Source of the DNA: Branchiibius sp. NY16-3462-2
GTDB lineage: Bacteria > Actinomycetota > Actinomycetes > Actinomycetales > Dermatophilaceae
Reading direction: 5' to 3'
DNA length: 64,000 nucleotides
Assembly (NCBI RefSeq): GCF_001594145.1
Contig: NZ_LVCF01000035.1
Coordinates: 315,900-379,899 of the forward strand
Part shown: positions 34,619-42,353 of the stretch, piece by piece
Layout: every line of letters begins with the position of its first letter
Position numbering within the stretch: the stretch's first letter is position 1
Notes under the pieces: generated by a model
The model's database searches: none
The model's input: the letters and a program-made list of their open reading frames with translations, nothing else
What the model was told of the DNA's origin: nothing
Made by a program: the position numbers and the translations under genes

Positions 34619-35997
34619 CCCGCCGTCACCACGAGGCCCTGGTGGACGGGGGTGATCGTGGGGTTGATCGTCCGGGGCGCTTGTGGGCTACGGCGACCGG
34701 CCCGGTCGCACGGCGCCGTCTGGGCGCCGACTCGCTTCAGATCCTGTGCGGTCATCTCCGGACGGATGACGATCCGGGTGCGGAATTCGCACCAGTTCTG
34801 GTCGCCAACGGTGGTGTCGTGGGCACCGGTGACCGGGTCGACCGCCACATAGCCGTGGCCGGTCGAATAGATCCACCGCCCCCGCGCATCGGTCGGAATC
34901 GCCTTGTCGTCGGCCAGATTGTCCGCATCACCCCCGAGCGGGACCTGCCACGTGGTTGCACCCGTCGCGGGATTGAACCCCTGGATGGTCAGGTCGAGCC
35001 CGTGGTAGACCTGCTTGGCGGCCGAACCGTCACCGGTAATCGTCTCGGTCCCCCGCACAGCGCAGCGCACGAGCGCGCGCTGTTCGCCGGGATGGGATGC
35101 GCCGCAGTCGGTCAACTGGCCGCGCCCGGTCCACGCGACGTGACCCGAAGCCTGCTCGATACCCAGGGTCCGGGTGGCGCCGAGATCGAACTGCCACGCC
35201 CCGGCCTTCTGTTCGCCCTGGTACAGGTCGATGCCGACCATGCGAGTGCGGTCATCGGACCAGGTCGACCAGCCGCGGTCGGTGCTGGCTCCGGGTGCCA
35301 TGGTCTGTAGCGGCAGCGACCACTGCTGCACGTCGTCCTTGGTGTAGGTGAGCATCTCCGGATCCCGTTGCAATGGGTCGGACAGCCCGTCGCCCAGCGT
35401 GCGGCCGGGTGGCAGCGTGAAACTGGTCAGCTCACCGGTTCGCAGATCCGCTCGCCACGTGGTGTCTTCGGTCCGGCCGCAGAACGCATGGTCGTGATCG
35501 CACGCCACCGGGGTCGACTTCCACAACGTCTTGTTGGTCTTGGTCTGCTTGCCGGTCTTCAGATTGACCAACCACATCGGCGCGGAGCCCTTGAGGTCCT
35601 CGTTCTCCCCGTAGAAGGCGACCGTGTCACCCAGGGTGCCGTAGGCGACGGCGACCCCCTGCGTGGCACCCGACGGCGAGGCACCGATGCGGAATCGGTT
35701 CTTGCCGGTCTTCAGGTCCAGACCGAACGCGTACAGCTGGTTGCCCTGGATCCCCAGGAAGAAGACGGTCGAGCCGACGATGGTGAATTCGGTTGCAGGC
35801 TCGATGTCCTGGCGGGTCCAGGCGGTCCCGCTCACCGTCGGCTGGCTTCCCGTCGATGTCGTGGATGGTTTCGTCGCGGCGGTCGTGGTGCTCGGCAGGG
35901 CCGAGCTGTGCGGCTGGGCGGTGCTCGTTGTCGAGCACGCTGCGAGACCGGTGATCAACGAGACGGCGATGGCGGCATTTCCTGCGATTCGGAACAT
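34579..35997 (-). CDS. exported lipoprotein with PQQ-like beta-propeller repeats
   Basis: A 472-residue predicted lipoprotein: lipobox ending at Cys21 (GLAAC), a Ser/Thr-rich linker to about residue 65, then repeated YAFGLDLKTGKNRF, WLVNLKTGK and GFNPATGATTWQVPLGG units, which resemble beta-propeller blades of the PQQ-binding-like fold. Several cysteines in the propeller may pair outside the cell. No catalytic residues are visible, so a binding or scaffolding role is likely. The ATG at 35997 is preferred over 36027, since TACGGT (36005-36010) ends seven bases upstream. Confidence 0.75.
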   Translation of the reverse strand: MFRIAGNAAIAVSLITGLAACSTTSTAQPHSSALPSTTTAATKPSTTSTGSQPTVSGTAWTRQDIEPATEFTIVGSTVFFLGIQGNQLYAFGLDLKTGKNRFRIGASPSGATQGVAVAYGTLGDTVAFYGENEDLKGSAPMWLVNLKTGKQTKTNKTLWKSTPVACDHDHAFCGRTEDTTWRADLRTGELTSFTLPPGRTLGDGLSDPLQRDPEMLTYTKDDVQQWSLPLQTMAPGASTDRGWSTWSDDRTRMVGIDLYQGEQKAGAWQFDLGATRTLGIEQASGHVAWTGRGQLTDCGASHPGEQRALVRCAVRGTETITGDGSAAKQVYHGLDLTIQGFNPATGATTWQVPLGGDADNLADDKAIPTDARGRWIYSTGHGYVAVDPVTGAHDTTVGDQNWCEFRTRIVIRPEMTAQDLKRVGAQTAPCDRAGRRSPQAPRTINPTITPVHQGLVVTAGQTSVSALRVSPR

Positions 35998-36060
35998 GCC
36001 CGTCACCGTACGAGCGTTCGACGCCACCTCGCCGAGTCCAACCCAGCGCCTGTGGAAAAC

Positions 36061-37038
36061 CTAGATCGTCAGGATCAGCTTGCCCGTCGTCTGCCGGCCT
36101 TCCAGTGCTTCGTAGGCATCTGCGGCATCGGCAAGCGGGTACCGGCCACCGATCTCCAGCTTCAGCGATCCGTCGGCCAACCCACCCAGGATGTCCTCGG
36201 CCCGCCACAGCAGTTCCTCGCGGGTCTGCAGATAGGCACCCAGCGACGGGCGGGTGACGAACAGCGAGCCGAGCTGGTTCAGACGCTGCAGGTCGAACGG
36301 CGGCACCTGCCCGCTCGCGCCACCGAAGAGCACGCCCATCCCCCGGGGCCGCAGCGACTTGAGCGACGCGTCGAAGGTCGCCTTGCCGACGCCGTCGTAG
36401 GCCACGTCGACGCCTCGTCCGGCCGCCTCCCGCACCGCGGCCGCAAGGTCGTCGCTCGAGAGCCCGGTGTAGTCGATGGCGTGCTGCGCGCCGAGCCCGC
36501 GGGCGATCTCCAGCTTCTCCGGCGTACCCGCAGTAGCGACGACTGTGGCCTTCTTCGCGGTGATCAGTTGGACCAGCAACTGCCCGACCCCACCGGCCGC
36601 GGCATGCACCAGGGCCACCTGACCCTCCTGCACCGGCCACGTCGAGTTCACCAGGTAGTGCGCGGTCATCCCCTGCAGCATCGCCGCCGCCGCGACCTCC
36701 AGGTCCAGACCTTCGGGCACCGGAACCACCAGTGCTGCAGGCAGATTCACCAACTCCGCGGCACTGCCGGGAGCCTGTCCCCAGGCGACGCGATCCCCTA
36801 CCGAGACGTCGGTGACCGCGGAGCCGACCTGTTCGACGACACCGGCGCCCTCTTCGCCGAGGGTGAATGGGGTGTTCTGCGGGTAGACGCCCTGGCGTTT
36901 GTAGACGTCGATGAAGTTCACCCCGGCGGCTGTTACCCGGACCTGTACCTGGTCAGCAGCGGGTGCTGGGATCTCCACGTCGCGGACCGCCAGGACGGAC
37001 CGGTCGCCGTGTTCAGTGACAACGAGTGCTCTGGTCAT
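36061..37038 (-). CDS. NADPH:quinone oxidoreductase, zeta-crystallin-like
   Basis: A 325-residue zinc-independent MDR enzyme. It has the quinone reductase signature KRQGVYPQNTPFTLGEEGAG, the Rossmann motif VHAAAGGVGQLLVQLI, VAYDGVGKATFD and GASGQVPPFD. It lacks the catalytic zinc cysteines of alcohol dehydrogenases. Likely reaction: one-electron NADPH-dependent reduction of quinones. Its ATG overlaps the GNAT stop by 4 bases (ATGA), ending the four-gene run from the tandem-GNAT gene. Confidence 0.9.
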   Translation of the reverse strand: MTRALVVTEHGDRSVLAVRDVEIPAPAADQVQVRVTAAGVNFIDVYKRQGVYPQNTPFTLGEEGAGVVEQVGSAVTDVSVGDRVAWGQAPGSAAELVNLPAALVVPVPEGLDLEVAAAAMLQGMTAHYLVNSTWPVQEGQVALVHAAAGGVGQLLVQLITAKKATVVATAGTPEKLEIARGLGAQHAIDYTGLSSDDLAAAVREAAGRGVDVAYDGVGKATFDASLKSLRPRGMGVLFGGASGQVPPFDLQRLNQLGSLFVTRPSLGAYLQTREELLWRAEDILGGLADGSLKLEIGGRYPLADAADAYEALEGRQTTGKLILTI

Positions 37039-37640
37039 GTTCCGACCATAGGCCGGTACAGCTGCACCGCACCCGCCGGACGGTAGCCCGCGGCCAGTGC
37101 CGCGCGAGTGCTCGCGACGTTCCCCGGCGAGACCGCCACCACAACCGGCTCGTCGGACAGCCGCCGGGCTTCCAGCAGGAGGCTGCGGCCCAACCCCTGG
37201 CCCCGCAGTGCCGGGTCCACCTCGAATGCCGCTTCGAGATAGCCGGCGATGCCACGCCCGAGCGCAAGAACGCTCTGCCGATCGCCGAAAACCCTGACGT
37301 CCGAGCGCAACTCACGCGCACGCCGTACGCGGGCATGGTCATCCAGATCGTGCCGCTGGGTCAGCGTGGGAGGTTCGTCGAGCGGGTCGGCGATCAGCAT
37401 CTGGTCCAGTACGTCGATCCATCCGTCCGAGCCCGCCAGGGCTGCCAGCACGCGAGGGTCGTGCGCTCCCCCGAAACCGTCGACGCCCAACGCGGTCAAC
37501 GCGTCGTCGCTCCACGAGGGCGGCGCACTGACGAAGGCGTGCCCGGTCATCGCGATCACCGCGTAGAGGCCGGGCGACCACGGATCAATGCGGGTCCAGC
37601 CACCGTCGGCGGGCGGGTGATCCAGCAGGTCCAAGCTCAC
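37035..37640 (-). CDS. GNAT-family N-acetyltransferase
   Basis: A 201-residue protein whose C-terminal half carries the acetyl-CoA binding motif A (AAFEVDPALRGQGLGRSLLLEARRL) and motif B (VVAVSPGNVASTRAALAAGYRPAGAVQLY). The N-terminal half is unusual, with SWSDDALTALGVDGFGGAHDP, and does not resemble a second GNAT domain. The substrate is unknown. The GTG start overlaps the YciO-type gene by 4 bases and the stop overlaps the quinone reductase gene. Confidence 0.83.
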   Translation of the reverse strand: MSLDLLDHPPADGGWTRIDPWSPGLYAVIAMTGHAFVSAPPSWSDDALTALGVDGFGGAHDPRVLAALAGSDGWIDVLDQMLIADPLDEPPTLTQRHDLDDHARVRRARELRSDVRVFGDRQSVLALGRGIAGYLEAAFEVDPALRGQGLGRSLLLEARRLSDEPVVVAVSPGNVASTRAALAAGYRPAGAVQLYRPMVGT

Positions 37641-38257
37641 TCGAACCGGGACGGGTCACCGGCGCCGACCCTGGTGACCTGCGGGTAGCCGGCCGAGAAG
37701 TCCACCACGGTCGTCGGCTCGGTGCCGCATTCGCCGGAGTCGATGACCGCGTCGATCTGATGGTCCAGTGCCTCCTTGATCGCCCACCCGTCGACCATCG
37801 GCTCCTCCTCACCCGGCATCAGCAGAGTGCTGGACAGCATCGGTTCACCCAGTTCTTCGAGGATGGCGCACGCTACCGGGTGGTCGACGATCCGCACCCC
37901 CACGGTGCGCTTCTTGGGCTGCAACAACCGCCGCGGCACCTCGGCGGTCGCCGGCACGATGAACGTGTAACTGCCCGGGGTCGCTGCCTTGATCGCGCGG
38001 AAGGTGGCGTTGTCCAGTTGCACCAACTGGCCCAGCTGGCTGAAGTCGTGGCAGACGATCGTGAAGTGGTGCTTGTCATCCAGGTGTCGGATGCGCACGA
38101 TCCGGTCCTTGGCGTCGGCGTTTCCCAGCATCGCGCCGAGCGCGAAGCACGAGTCGGTGGGGTAGGCGATCAGACCGCCCTCGCGCAGGATGTCCACGAC
38201 CTGCCGGACACTGCGTGGTTGCGGATCCTGCGGGTGCACATCGAAGTAGCGGGCCAT
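37637..38257 (-). CDS. YciO/Sua5/YrdC-family protein (threonylcarbamoyl-AMP synthase-like)
   Basis: A 206-residue protein with the SUA5-YciO-YrdC fold: ILREGGLIAYPTDSCFALG, KDRIVRIRHLDDKHHFTIVC, TPGSYTFIVPATAEVPRRLL, KRTVGVRIVDHPVACAIL and the STLL segment. The H-rich KHHFTIVC block and absence of a C-terminal Sua5 domain place it with YciO rather than the TsaC enzyme of tRNA t6A synthesis. YciO proteins may retain weak threonylcarbamoyl-AMP activity. The ATG at 38257 overlaps the upstream stop by one base; a GTG three bases upstream is equally possible. Confidence 0.85.
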   Translation of the reverse strand: MARYFDVHPQDPQPRSVRQVVDILREGGLIAYPTDSCFALGAMLGNADAKDRIVRIRHLDDKHHFTIVCHDFSQLGQLVQLDNATFRAIKAATPGSYTFIVPATAEVPRRLLQPKKRTVGVRIVDHPVACAILEELGEPMLSSTLLMPGEEEPMVDGWAIKEALDHQIDAVIDSGECGTEPTTVVDFSAGYPQVTRVGAGDPSRFE

Positions 38258-39210
38258 CACCCCACGGTATTGGCTGGAACATCTTTCGCATATGCCGCGA
38301 AGACCCGGCGTGGGATGAATCCCGCGCTCTCGTAGAGGCCGAGTGCGCCCGTCGGGTTCTGCGAATCCACGTGCAGGTCGGCGTTGCGGTAACCGGCCTG
38401 CTGGCCACGGCGAAGCGCACCAAGGAGGGCACGTCGGGCCAATCCCCGGCCGCGGGCGCCGGGGCGCGTGCCGATCCGGCTGAGGTAGAGCTCCCCCTCG
38501 ACCCAGTTCTCACTGATTGCGTAGGCCAGCACCGTGTCGCCGTCCATGACCAGCGCGGACTGCTCGGGACGCAGCGACCGCGCCGTCATCACGTCGGCCC
38601 ACTGTGCAACGGTCGGCGCGGACGAGCCCCAGTGGTCGGCGAACGCCTCGGCGTGCGCGGTGCGCAGTTCCTCGACGAGGTCGGCATCGGCCACGTCCAA
38701 CGGGACGGTGTCGTCGTCTTCCGGGATCGACGCGGCCGCCAGGTCAGCTATCTGCATCTGGGTGAAGTACCGCACGGGTTGGTACCCGCGGTGCTCCAGC
38801 AGGCCCCGGACGCTGCTGCCCTCAGTCAGCCCGTCGGCCTTCAGCCGGATCTCGACTCCCGGATGGCGCTGCGCTGCCAGCGCCAGCCCGCGTTGTTCCT
38901 CGCGTTCCATCAACTGCCGGCCGATACCCCGGCCCCGGTGGGAGGGGCGCACCCCGCCACTCAGCATCGCGGCGGCGAAACCCTGGTTGTCGACCCCGCG
39001 CACCCGGACCTGGCCGTAGGCAACGAGCTGGTCGCCTTCCCACACCGCCATGAGGTCGTTCGCCGGGTCGACGCCGTCCTCATCGAGTTCCTCGGCGAGA
39101 TCCTCCTCGTCGTAGAACTCGTCGGTGTCGTCGAAGTGGGCCAACTCGTTGGTCAGATCGGTCCACGCAGGGACGTCCTTCGGTGCGATCCCGGTCCAGA
39201 GCAGTTCCAT
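38257..39210 (-). CDS. tandem-GNAT acetyltransferase
   Basis: A 317-residue protein with two GNAT domains. The first has GGVRPSHRGRGIGRQLMEREE and the second RIGTRPGARGRGLARRALLGALR with SQNPTGALGLYESAGF. Tandem GNATs include mycothiol synthase MshD, but the MshD-specific C-terminal segments are not recognisable, so I do not call it MshD. An acidic stretch (DDTDEFYDEEDLAEELDEDG) follows the first strand, suited to recognising a basic substrate. The ATG at 39210 is chosen since the upstream extension is low-quality and overlaps DUF1697. Confidence 0.82.
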   Translation of the reverse strand: MELLWTGIAPKDVPAWTDLTNELAHFDDTDEFYDEEDLAEELDEDGVDPANDLMAVWEGDQLVAYGQVRVRGVDNQGFAAAMLSGGVRPSHRGRGIGRQLMEREEQRGLALAAQRHPGVEIRLKADGLTEGSSVRGLLEHRGYQPVRYFTQMQIADLAAASIPEDDDTVPLDVADADLVEELRTAHAEAFADHWGSSAPTVAQWADVMTARSLRPEQSALVMDGDTVLAYAISENWVEGELYLSRIGTRPGARGRGLARRALLGALRRGQQAGYRNADLHVDSQNPTGALGLYESAGFIPRRVFAAYAKDVPANTVG

Positions 39211-39215
39211 CTGCC

Positions 39216-39749
39216 CTAGCTTGCCCACCGATCCACGAGAGTGCGAACGACTTTCAGATCCCGCGTCGTTGCCACGTGACCGCCGCGCTCCAACCGAGCG
39301 TTGCTGATCTTGGCTTCGTGGGTCGATTTCGCCAGCCACCAGGCGACCTCACCGGCCCGGGCGTGCAACCGTTCGCCATCGACGTCCCACGCGTCGAGTT
39401 CGACCACCTTCTCGTGCGGGATGGGATCGGCGAAGAACGTCACGTACTGCCGGATCGCGTCCGGCAACGGAGACTTCAACCCGTCCACCCAGTCGAGGGT
39501 CTCGCGCAACTGCGCCGGTGTCCGCACGATGCACGGCACCTCGAAGCCGAACTCCTGCTCGATGACGTCCTGCAGCGACGACCGCACCGCGGTGACGCTG
39601 CGCTTGCGGGTTCCGATCAGCAGGTTACCGCTCTGGATGTAGGTCTCAACGTCAAAGCCGTTGTCCTGCAACACTTCTCGCAGGCGCGCCATCTTCACCC
39701 AGCGCGGGGCGACGTTCACGGCCCGCAGCAGGACGACGTACTCAGTCAA
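39216..39749 (-). CDS. DUF1697 family protein
   Basis: A 177-residue protein matching DUF1697: EYVVLLRAVNVAP, MARLREVLQDNGFDVETYIQSGNLL, an FFADPI segment and the C-terminal WWLAKSTHEAKISNARLERGG. Function unknown; the fold is a small alpha/beta domain often encoded beside stress genes. The only start keeping the family N-terminus is TTG at 39749, which lies within a 16-bp tandem duplication shared with the end of the OsmC gene. The gene precedes the tandem-GNAT gene by 5 bases. Confidence 0.85.
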   Translation of the reverse strand: MTEYVVLLRAVNVAPRWVKMARLREVLQDNGFDVETYIQSGNLLIGTRKRSVTAVRSSLQDVIEQEFGFEVPCIVRTPAQLRETLDWVDGLKSPLPDAIRQYVTFFADPIPHEKVVELDAWDVDGERLHARAGEVAWWLAKSTHEAKISNARLERGGHVATTRDLKVVRTLVDRWAS

Positions 39750-39772
39750 TGTGCACCTCAGTCAATGTGCAT
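39741..39772. repeat. 16-bp tandem duplication at the OsmC/DUF1697 junction
   Basis: CTCAGTCAATGTGCAC (39741-39756) is followed immediately by CTCAGTCAATGTGCAT (39757-39772), differing only in the last base. One copy contains the OsmC stop codon and the other the TTG start of the DUF1697 gene. With a single copy the two genes would overlap by 8 bases; the duplication separates them. Confidence 0.9.
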
Positions 39773-40174
39773 CGTGACCTCGGTCGGCAGCACCACGGTC
39801 CGGCTCACGGTGCAGAGGCGCTCATGCGATCGACGTACGGCGTCCGGCAGCTCCGCGCGCGCCGCGTCGCCCGCTTCGCCCTCGGGGAAGCGCACGGTGA
39901 AGGTGACGTCGATGGGACCCATGTGGTTGCCCTGCTCGTCCCGCAGCTTGTCGCCCTCGGCGACCACGTCGAACCCGGTCGGCTCGGCGCGGCGGGTGGT
40001 GAAGATGTCGACGTCGATCGCGCTGCACCCGGCGATCGCGGTCAGCAGCAGTTCGACCGGGCTGAACAGGTCGTCACTGGCGTCACCGAAGTCCAAGGTG
40101 CCCCCGCGGGCGTTGGTGGCGGTGAAGTGGCCGGCGGCAGTACGGGTGATGCTCACGCTGCGGTGGTTGGTCAT
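39758..40174 (-). CDS. OsmC family protein
   Basis: A 138-residue OsmC/Ohr-fold protein: DLFSPVELLLTAIAGCSAIDVDIF carries the first redox cysteine, and a second cysteine is in RLCTVSRTV, the pair expected for a peroxiredoxin-like organic hydroperoxide reductase. It resembles the OsmC/YhfA branch more than Ohr. The ATG at 40174 is six bases after TACGCT (minus strand of 40181-40186), a box shared with the divergent phosphatase gene, indicating a leaderless mRNA. Confidence 0.88.
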   Translation of the reverse strand: MTNHRSVSITRTAAGHFTATNARGGTLDFGDASDDLFSPVELLLTAIAGCSAIDVDIFTTRRAEPTGFDVVAEGDKLRDEQGNHMGPIDVTFTVRFPEGEAGDAARAELPDAVRRSHERLCTVSRTVVLPTEVTMHID

Positions 40175-40179
40175 TCCAC

Positions 40180-40186
40180 TAGCGTA
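40180..40186. promoter_or_regulatory. bidirectional -10 element TAGCGTA between osmC-like and phosphatase genes
   Basis: TAGCGTA on plus reads TACGCTA on minus, giving a TANNNT hexamer to each strand. The plus box ends seven bases before the phosphatase GTG (40193), and the minus box ends six bases before the OsmC ATG (40174). The divergent spacer is only 18 bases, so both genes should be leaderless and compete for one polymerase. Confidence 0.6.
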
Positions 40187-40192
40187 GAGAGG

Positions 40193-40819
40193 GTGACCCA
40201 GCAGACCGACCGCAAGCACTTCCCGGACAACTACATCGTCCTCATCCGACACGGAGAGACCAAGTGGTCGCTCACCGGTCAGCACACCGGTGTCACCGAT
40301 CTGCCGTTGTTGCCCGAGGGCGAGGAGGGCGCACGGCGGGCCGGTGAACTGATCAAGCACCTGGACATCGGTCACGTGTTCGTCTCTCCCCTCCTGCGTG
40401 CCCGGCAGACCGCCGAACTCGCCGGCTTCAAGGACTACGAGATCGACGAGGACCTGCGCGAATGGGACTACGGCGGTTACGAGGGCCTGACGACCGACCA
40501 GATCCGCGAGAAGATCGGTAACCCGGACTGGGAGATCTTCACCAACGGCGTCGTGCCTGGCGACACCCCCGGCGAGACCGTCGAGGACGTCTCGGCCCGG
40601 GTCAGTCACGTGGTCAACCAGGTGCTGCCGCTGCTGGAGGAGTCCAACGTCGCGCTGGTCGCGCACGGCCACTCCCTGCGCATTTTCGCGGCGACCTTCC
40701 TGCAGAAGAACCCCCGGTTCGCCGGGCAGTTGCGCCTGGACGCGGGCGCGGTCTCGATCCTGGGTTACTACCACCAGTACCCGAGCATCGAGATATGGAA
40801 CCGCCGCGAGCGCAAGTGA
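40193..40819 (+). CDS. histidine phosphatase family protein
   Basis: A 208-residue member of the phosphoglycerate-mutase-like phosphatase clan. The phosphohistidine motif LIRHGETKWS, the acid pocket WDYGGYEGL and the second histidine in VAHGHSLRIFA are intact. It is probably a cofactor-independent acid or sugar phosphatase and not a glycolytic mutase, judged by length and by LRARQTAELAGF. The GTG start fits the shared promoter. The stop is 3 bases from the convergent ligase gene. Confidence 0.88.
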   Translation: MTQQTDRKHFPDNYIVLIRHGETKWSLTGQHTGVTDLPLLPEGEEGARRAGELIKHLDIGHVFVSPLLRARQTAELAGFKDYEIDEDLREWDYGGYEGLTTDQIREKIGNPDWEIFTNGVVPGDTPGETVEDVSARVSHVVNQVLPLLEESNVALVAHGHSLRIFAATFLQKNPRFAGQLRLDAGAVSILGYYHQYPSIEIWNRRERK

Positions 40820-40822
40820 GGC

Positions 40823-42295
40823 CTACCAGGTGTGCACGGGCGCGTTGTCGCCCATGTGCTCCAGGTAGCGTTCCAGCATCCCTGCCAGCGCCGTACGCCG
40901 ATCGGCACCTTTGCGCTCCAGCTCCTCCACGCAGGCGACCTGCCAGGAGGCACCGTTGACCTCGCGGCGGCAACGCTCCTCGATGATGCCCAGGTAGCGC
41001 GCCGCGACGTCGTGGGCGACGCCGCGGTGGGCCAGGCCGTCGTACGCCAGGGGCACCAGGTGCCGTTGCACCAACTCGACGGCGTTCACGGTGCCGTAGC
41101 CCGGCCAGTAGACCTCGGCTTCGATCCCCCGCCGCGCGCACTCGGTGAAGTTGGCGTACGCCGCGGCGAAACTCATCCGCGTCCATACCGGCCGCTCGTC
41201 TGCCGTCAGGCGGTCCATCAGCCCGAAGTAGAAGGCTGAGTTCGCAAGCGTGTCAACGATGCTCGGCCCCGCGGGCAGGACCCGGTTCTCGACGCGCAGG
41301 TGCGGCTGGCCGCCGACCACGTCGTAGATCGGCCGGTTCCAGCGGTAGATGGTGCCGTTGTGCAGGCGCAACTCCGGAAGCGCGGGGGCGCTACCGGCTT
41401 CGAGTACGGCGACCGGATCCTCCTCGGAGCACTCCGGCAACAGCGCGGGGAAGTAGCGCACGTTCTCCTCGAACAGGTCGAAGATGCTGGTGATCCAGCG
41501 CTCCCCGAACCACACCCGCGGCCGAACACCCTGGTTCTTCAACTCGACAGCCCGGGTGTCGGTGGCCTGGGCGAAGAGTTCGACGCGGGTCTCGGCCCAC
41601 AGGCGCCGCCCGTAGAAGTACGGCGAGTTGGCACCCATCGCCAGTTGCAGACCCGCTACCGCTTGGGCGGCGTTCCAGTAGTCGGCGAACTGCATCGGTT
41701 CGACCTGGAGGTGCAATTGCACTGAGGTGCAGGCGGATTCGGGAGCGATGGTATCGGCGTACGTTGCCAATCGCTCCCCTGTCATGCCCTGGATATCGAT
41801 GAAGATGTCCTCACCGCGGGCGTTCACGATCGACTCGTTCAACGCCTGATAACGGTTGTTGGCGCTCATCCATTCGGCGTCGAAGTGCTCGGGCATCAAC
41901 GTGGGCAGGATCCCTATCGCGCAAATCCGCACGTCGAGTTCGCGGGCGCGGCGCTCGGCCTCGTTCAGGCTGGCGCGCAACTCGTTCTCCAGCTGCAGCG
42001 GCGCGTCGCCGGGCAGCGCCCGGGGTGGCACGTTGAGTTCGATGTTGTACTGGCCCAGTTCGGTCTGGAAGTCCGGATCGGCGATGGCTTCCAGGATGCT
42101 GGCGTTCTTCATCGCCGGCTGCATATCGGCGCCCACCAGGTTGAGTTCGATCTCCATCCCGGTGAGCCGCTTCTCGGCCGGGAAGGCGTGCGTGCGCAGC
42201 ATCCGCTCGAAGACATCGAGGTCCTGCCGCACCTTCTCGCGGTACCGCTGACGGTCCTCGCGTGTGAATCCGGTGCCTGCGACCTCGTCACCCAT
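40823..42295 (-). CDS. GCS2-family glutamate-cysteine ligase-like protein
   Basis: A 490-residue carboxylate-amine ligase of the GCS2 type: LTGMEIELNLVG, ELGQYNIELNVPPR, VQLHLQVEPMQFADYWNAAQ, and the region RVENRVLPAGPSIVDTLANSAFYFGLM. The enzyme class joins glutamate to an amine such as cysteine. Because this organism appears to make mycothiol, a glutathione role is doubtful; ergothioneine precursor synthesis or another gamma-glutamyl amide is possible. The ATG at 42295 is preferred over the GTG six bases upstream, as TAGGCT (42302-42307) then lies six bases before it. Confidence 0.82.
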   Translation of the reverse strand: MGDEVAGTGFTREDRQRYREKVRQDLDVFERMLRTHAFPAEKRLTGMEIELNLVGADMQPAMKNASILEAIADPDFQTELGQYNIELNVPPRALPGDAPLQLENELRASLNEAERRARELDVRICAIGILPTLMPEHFDAEWMSANNRYQALNESIVNARGEDIFIDIQGMTGERLATYADTIAPESACTSVQLHLQVEPMQFADYWNAAQAVAGLQLAMGANSPYFYGRRLWAETRVELFAQATDTRAVELKNQGVRPRVWFGERWITSIFDLFEENVRYFPALLPECSEEDPVAVLEAGSAPALPELRLHNGTIYRWNRPIYDVVGGQPHLRVENRVLPAGPSIVDTLANSAFYFGLMDRLTADERPVWTRMSFAAAYANFTECARRGIEAEVYWPGYGTVNAVELVQRHLVPLAYDGLAHRGVAHDVAARYLGIIEERCRREVNGASWQVACVEELERKGADRRTALAGMLERYLEHMGDNAPVHTW

Positions 42296-42353
42296 GGGCA
42301 CAGCCTAGGCGCGCCTGGCCGAGGCTGTCAGAGGTCCCGCTTATGGTGCAGCC

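Noticed and set aside
35368..37086. 572-codon plus-strand open frame
   Set aside because: Covers the lipoprotein and quinone reductase genes in antisense; composition is Arg/Gly/Gln-rich noise.
38257..39210. Mycothiol synthase MshD
   Set aside because: Tandem GNAT organisation fits, but MshD-specific segments are not recognisable; left as a generic tandem GNAT.
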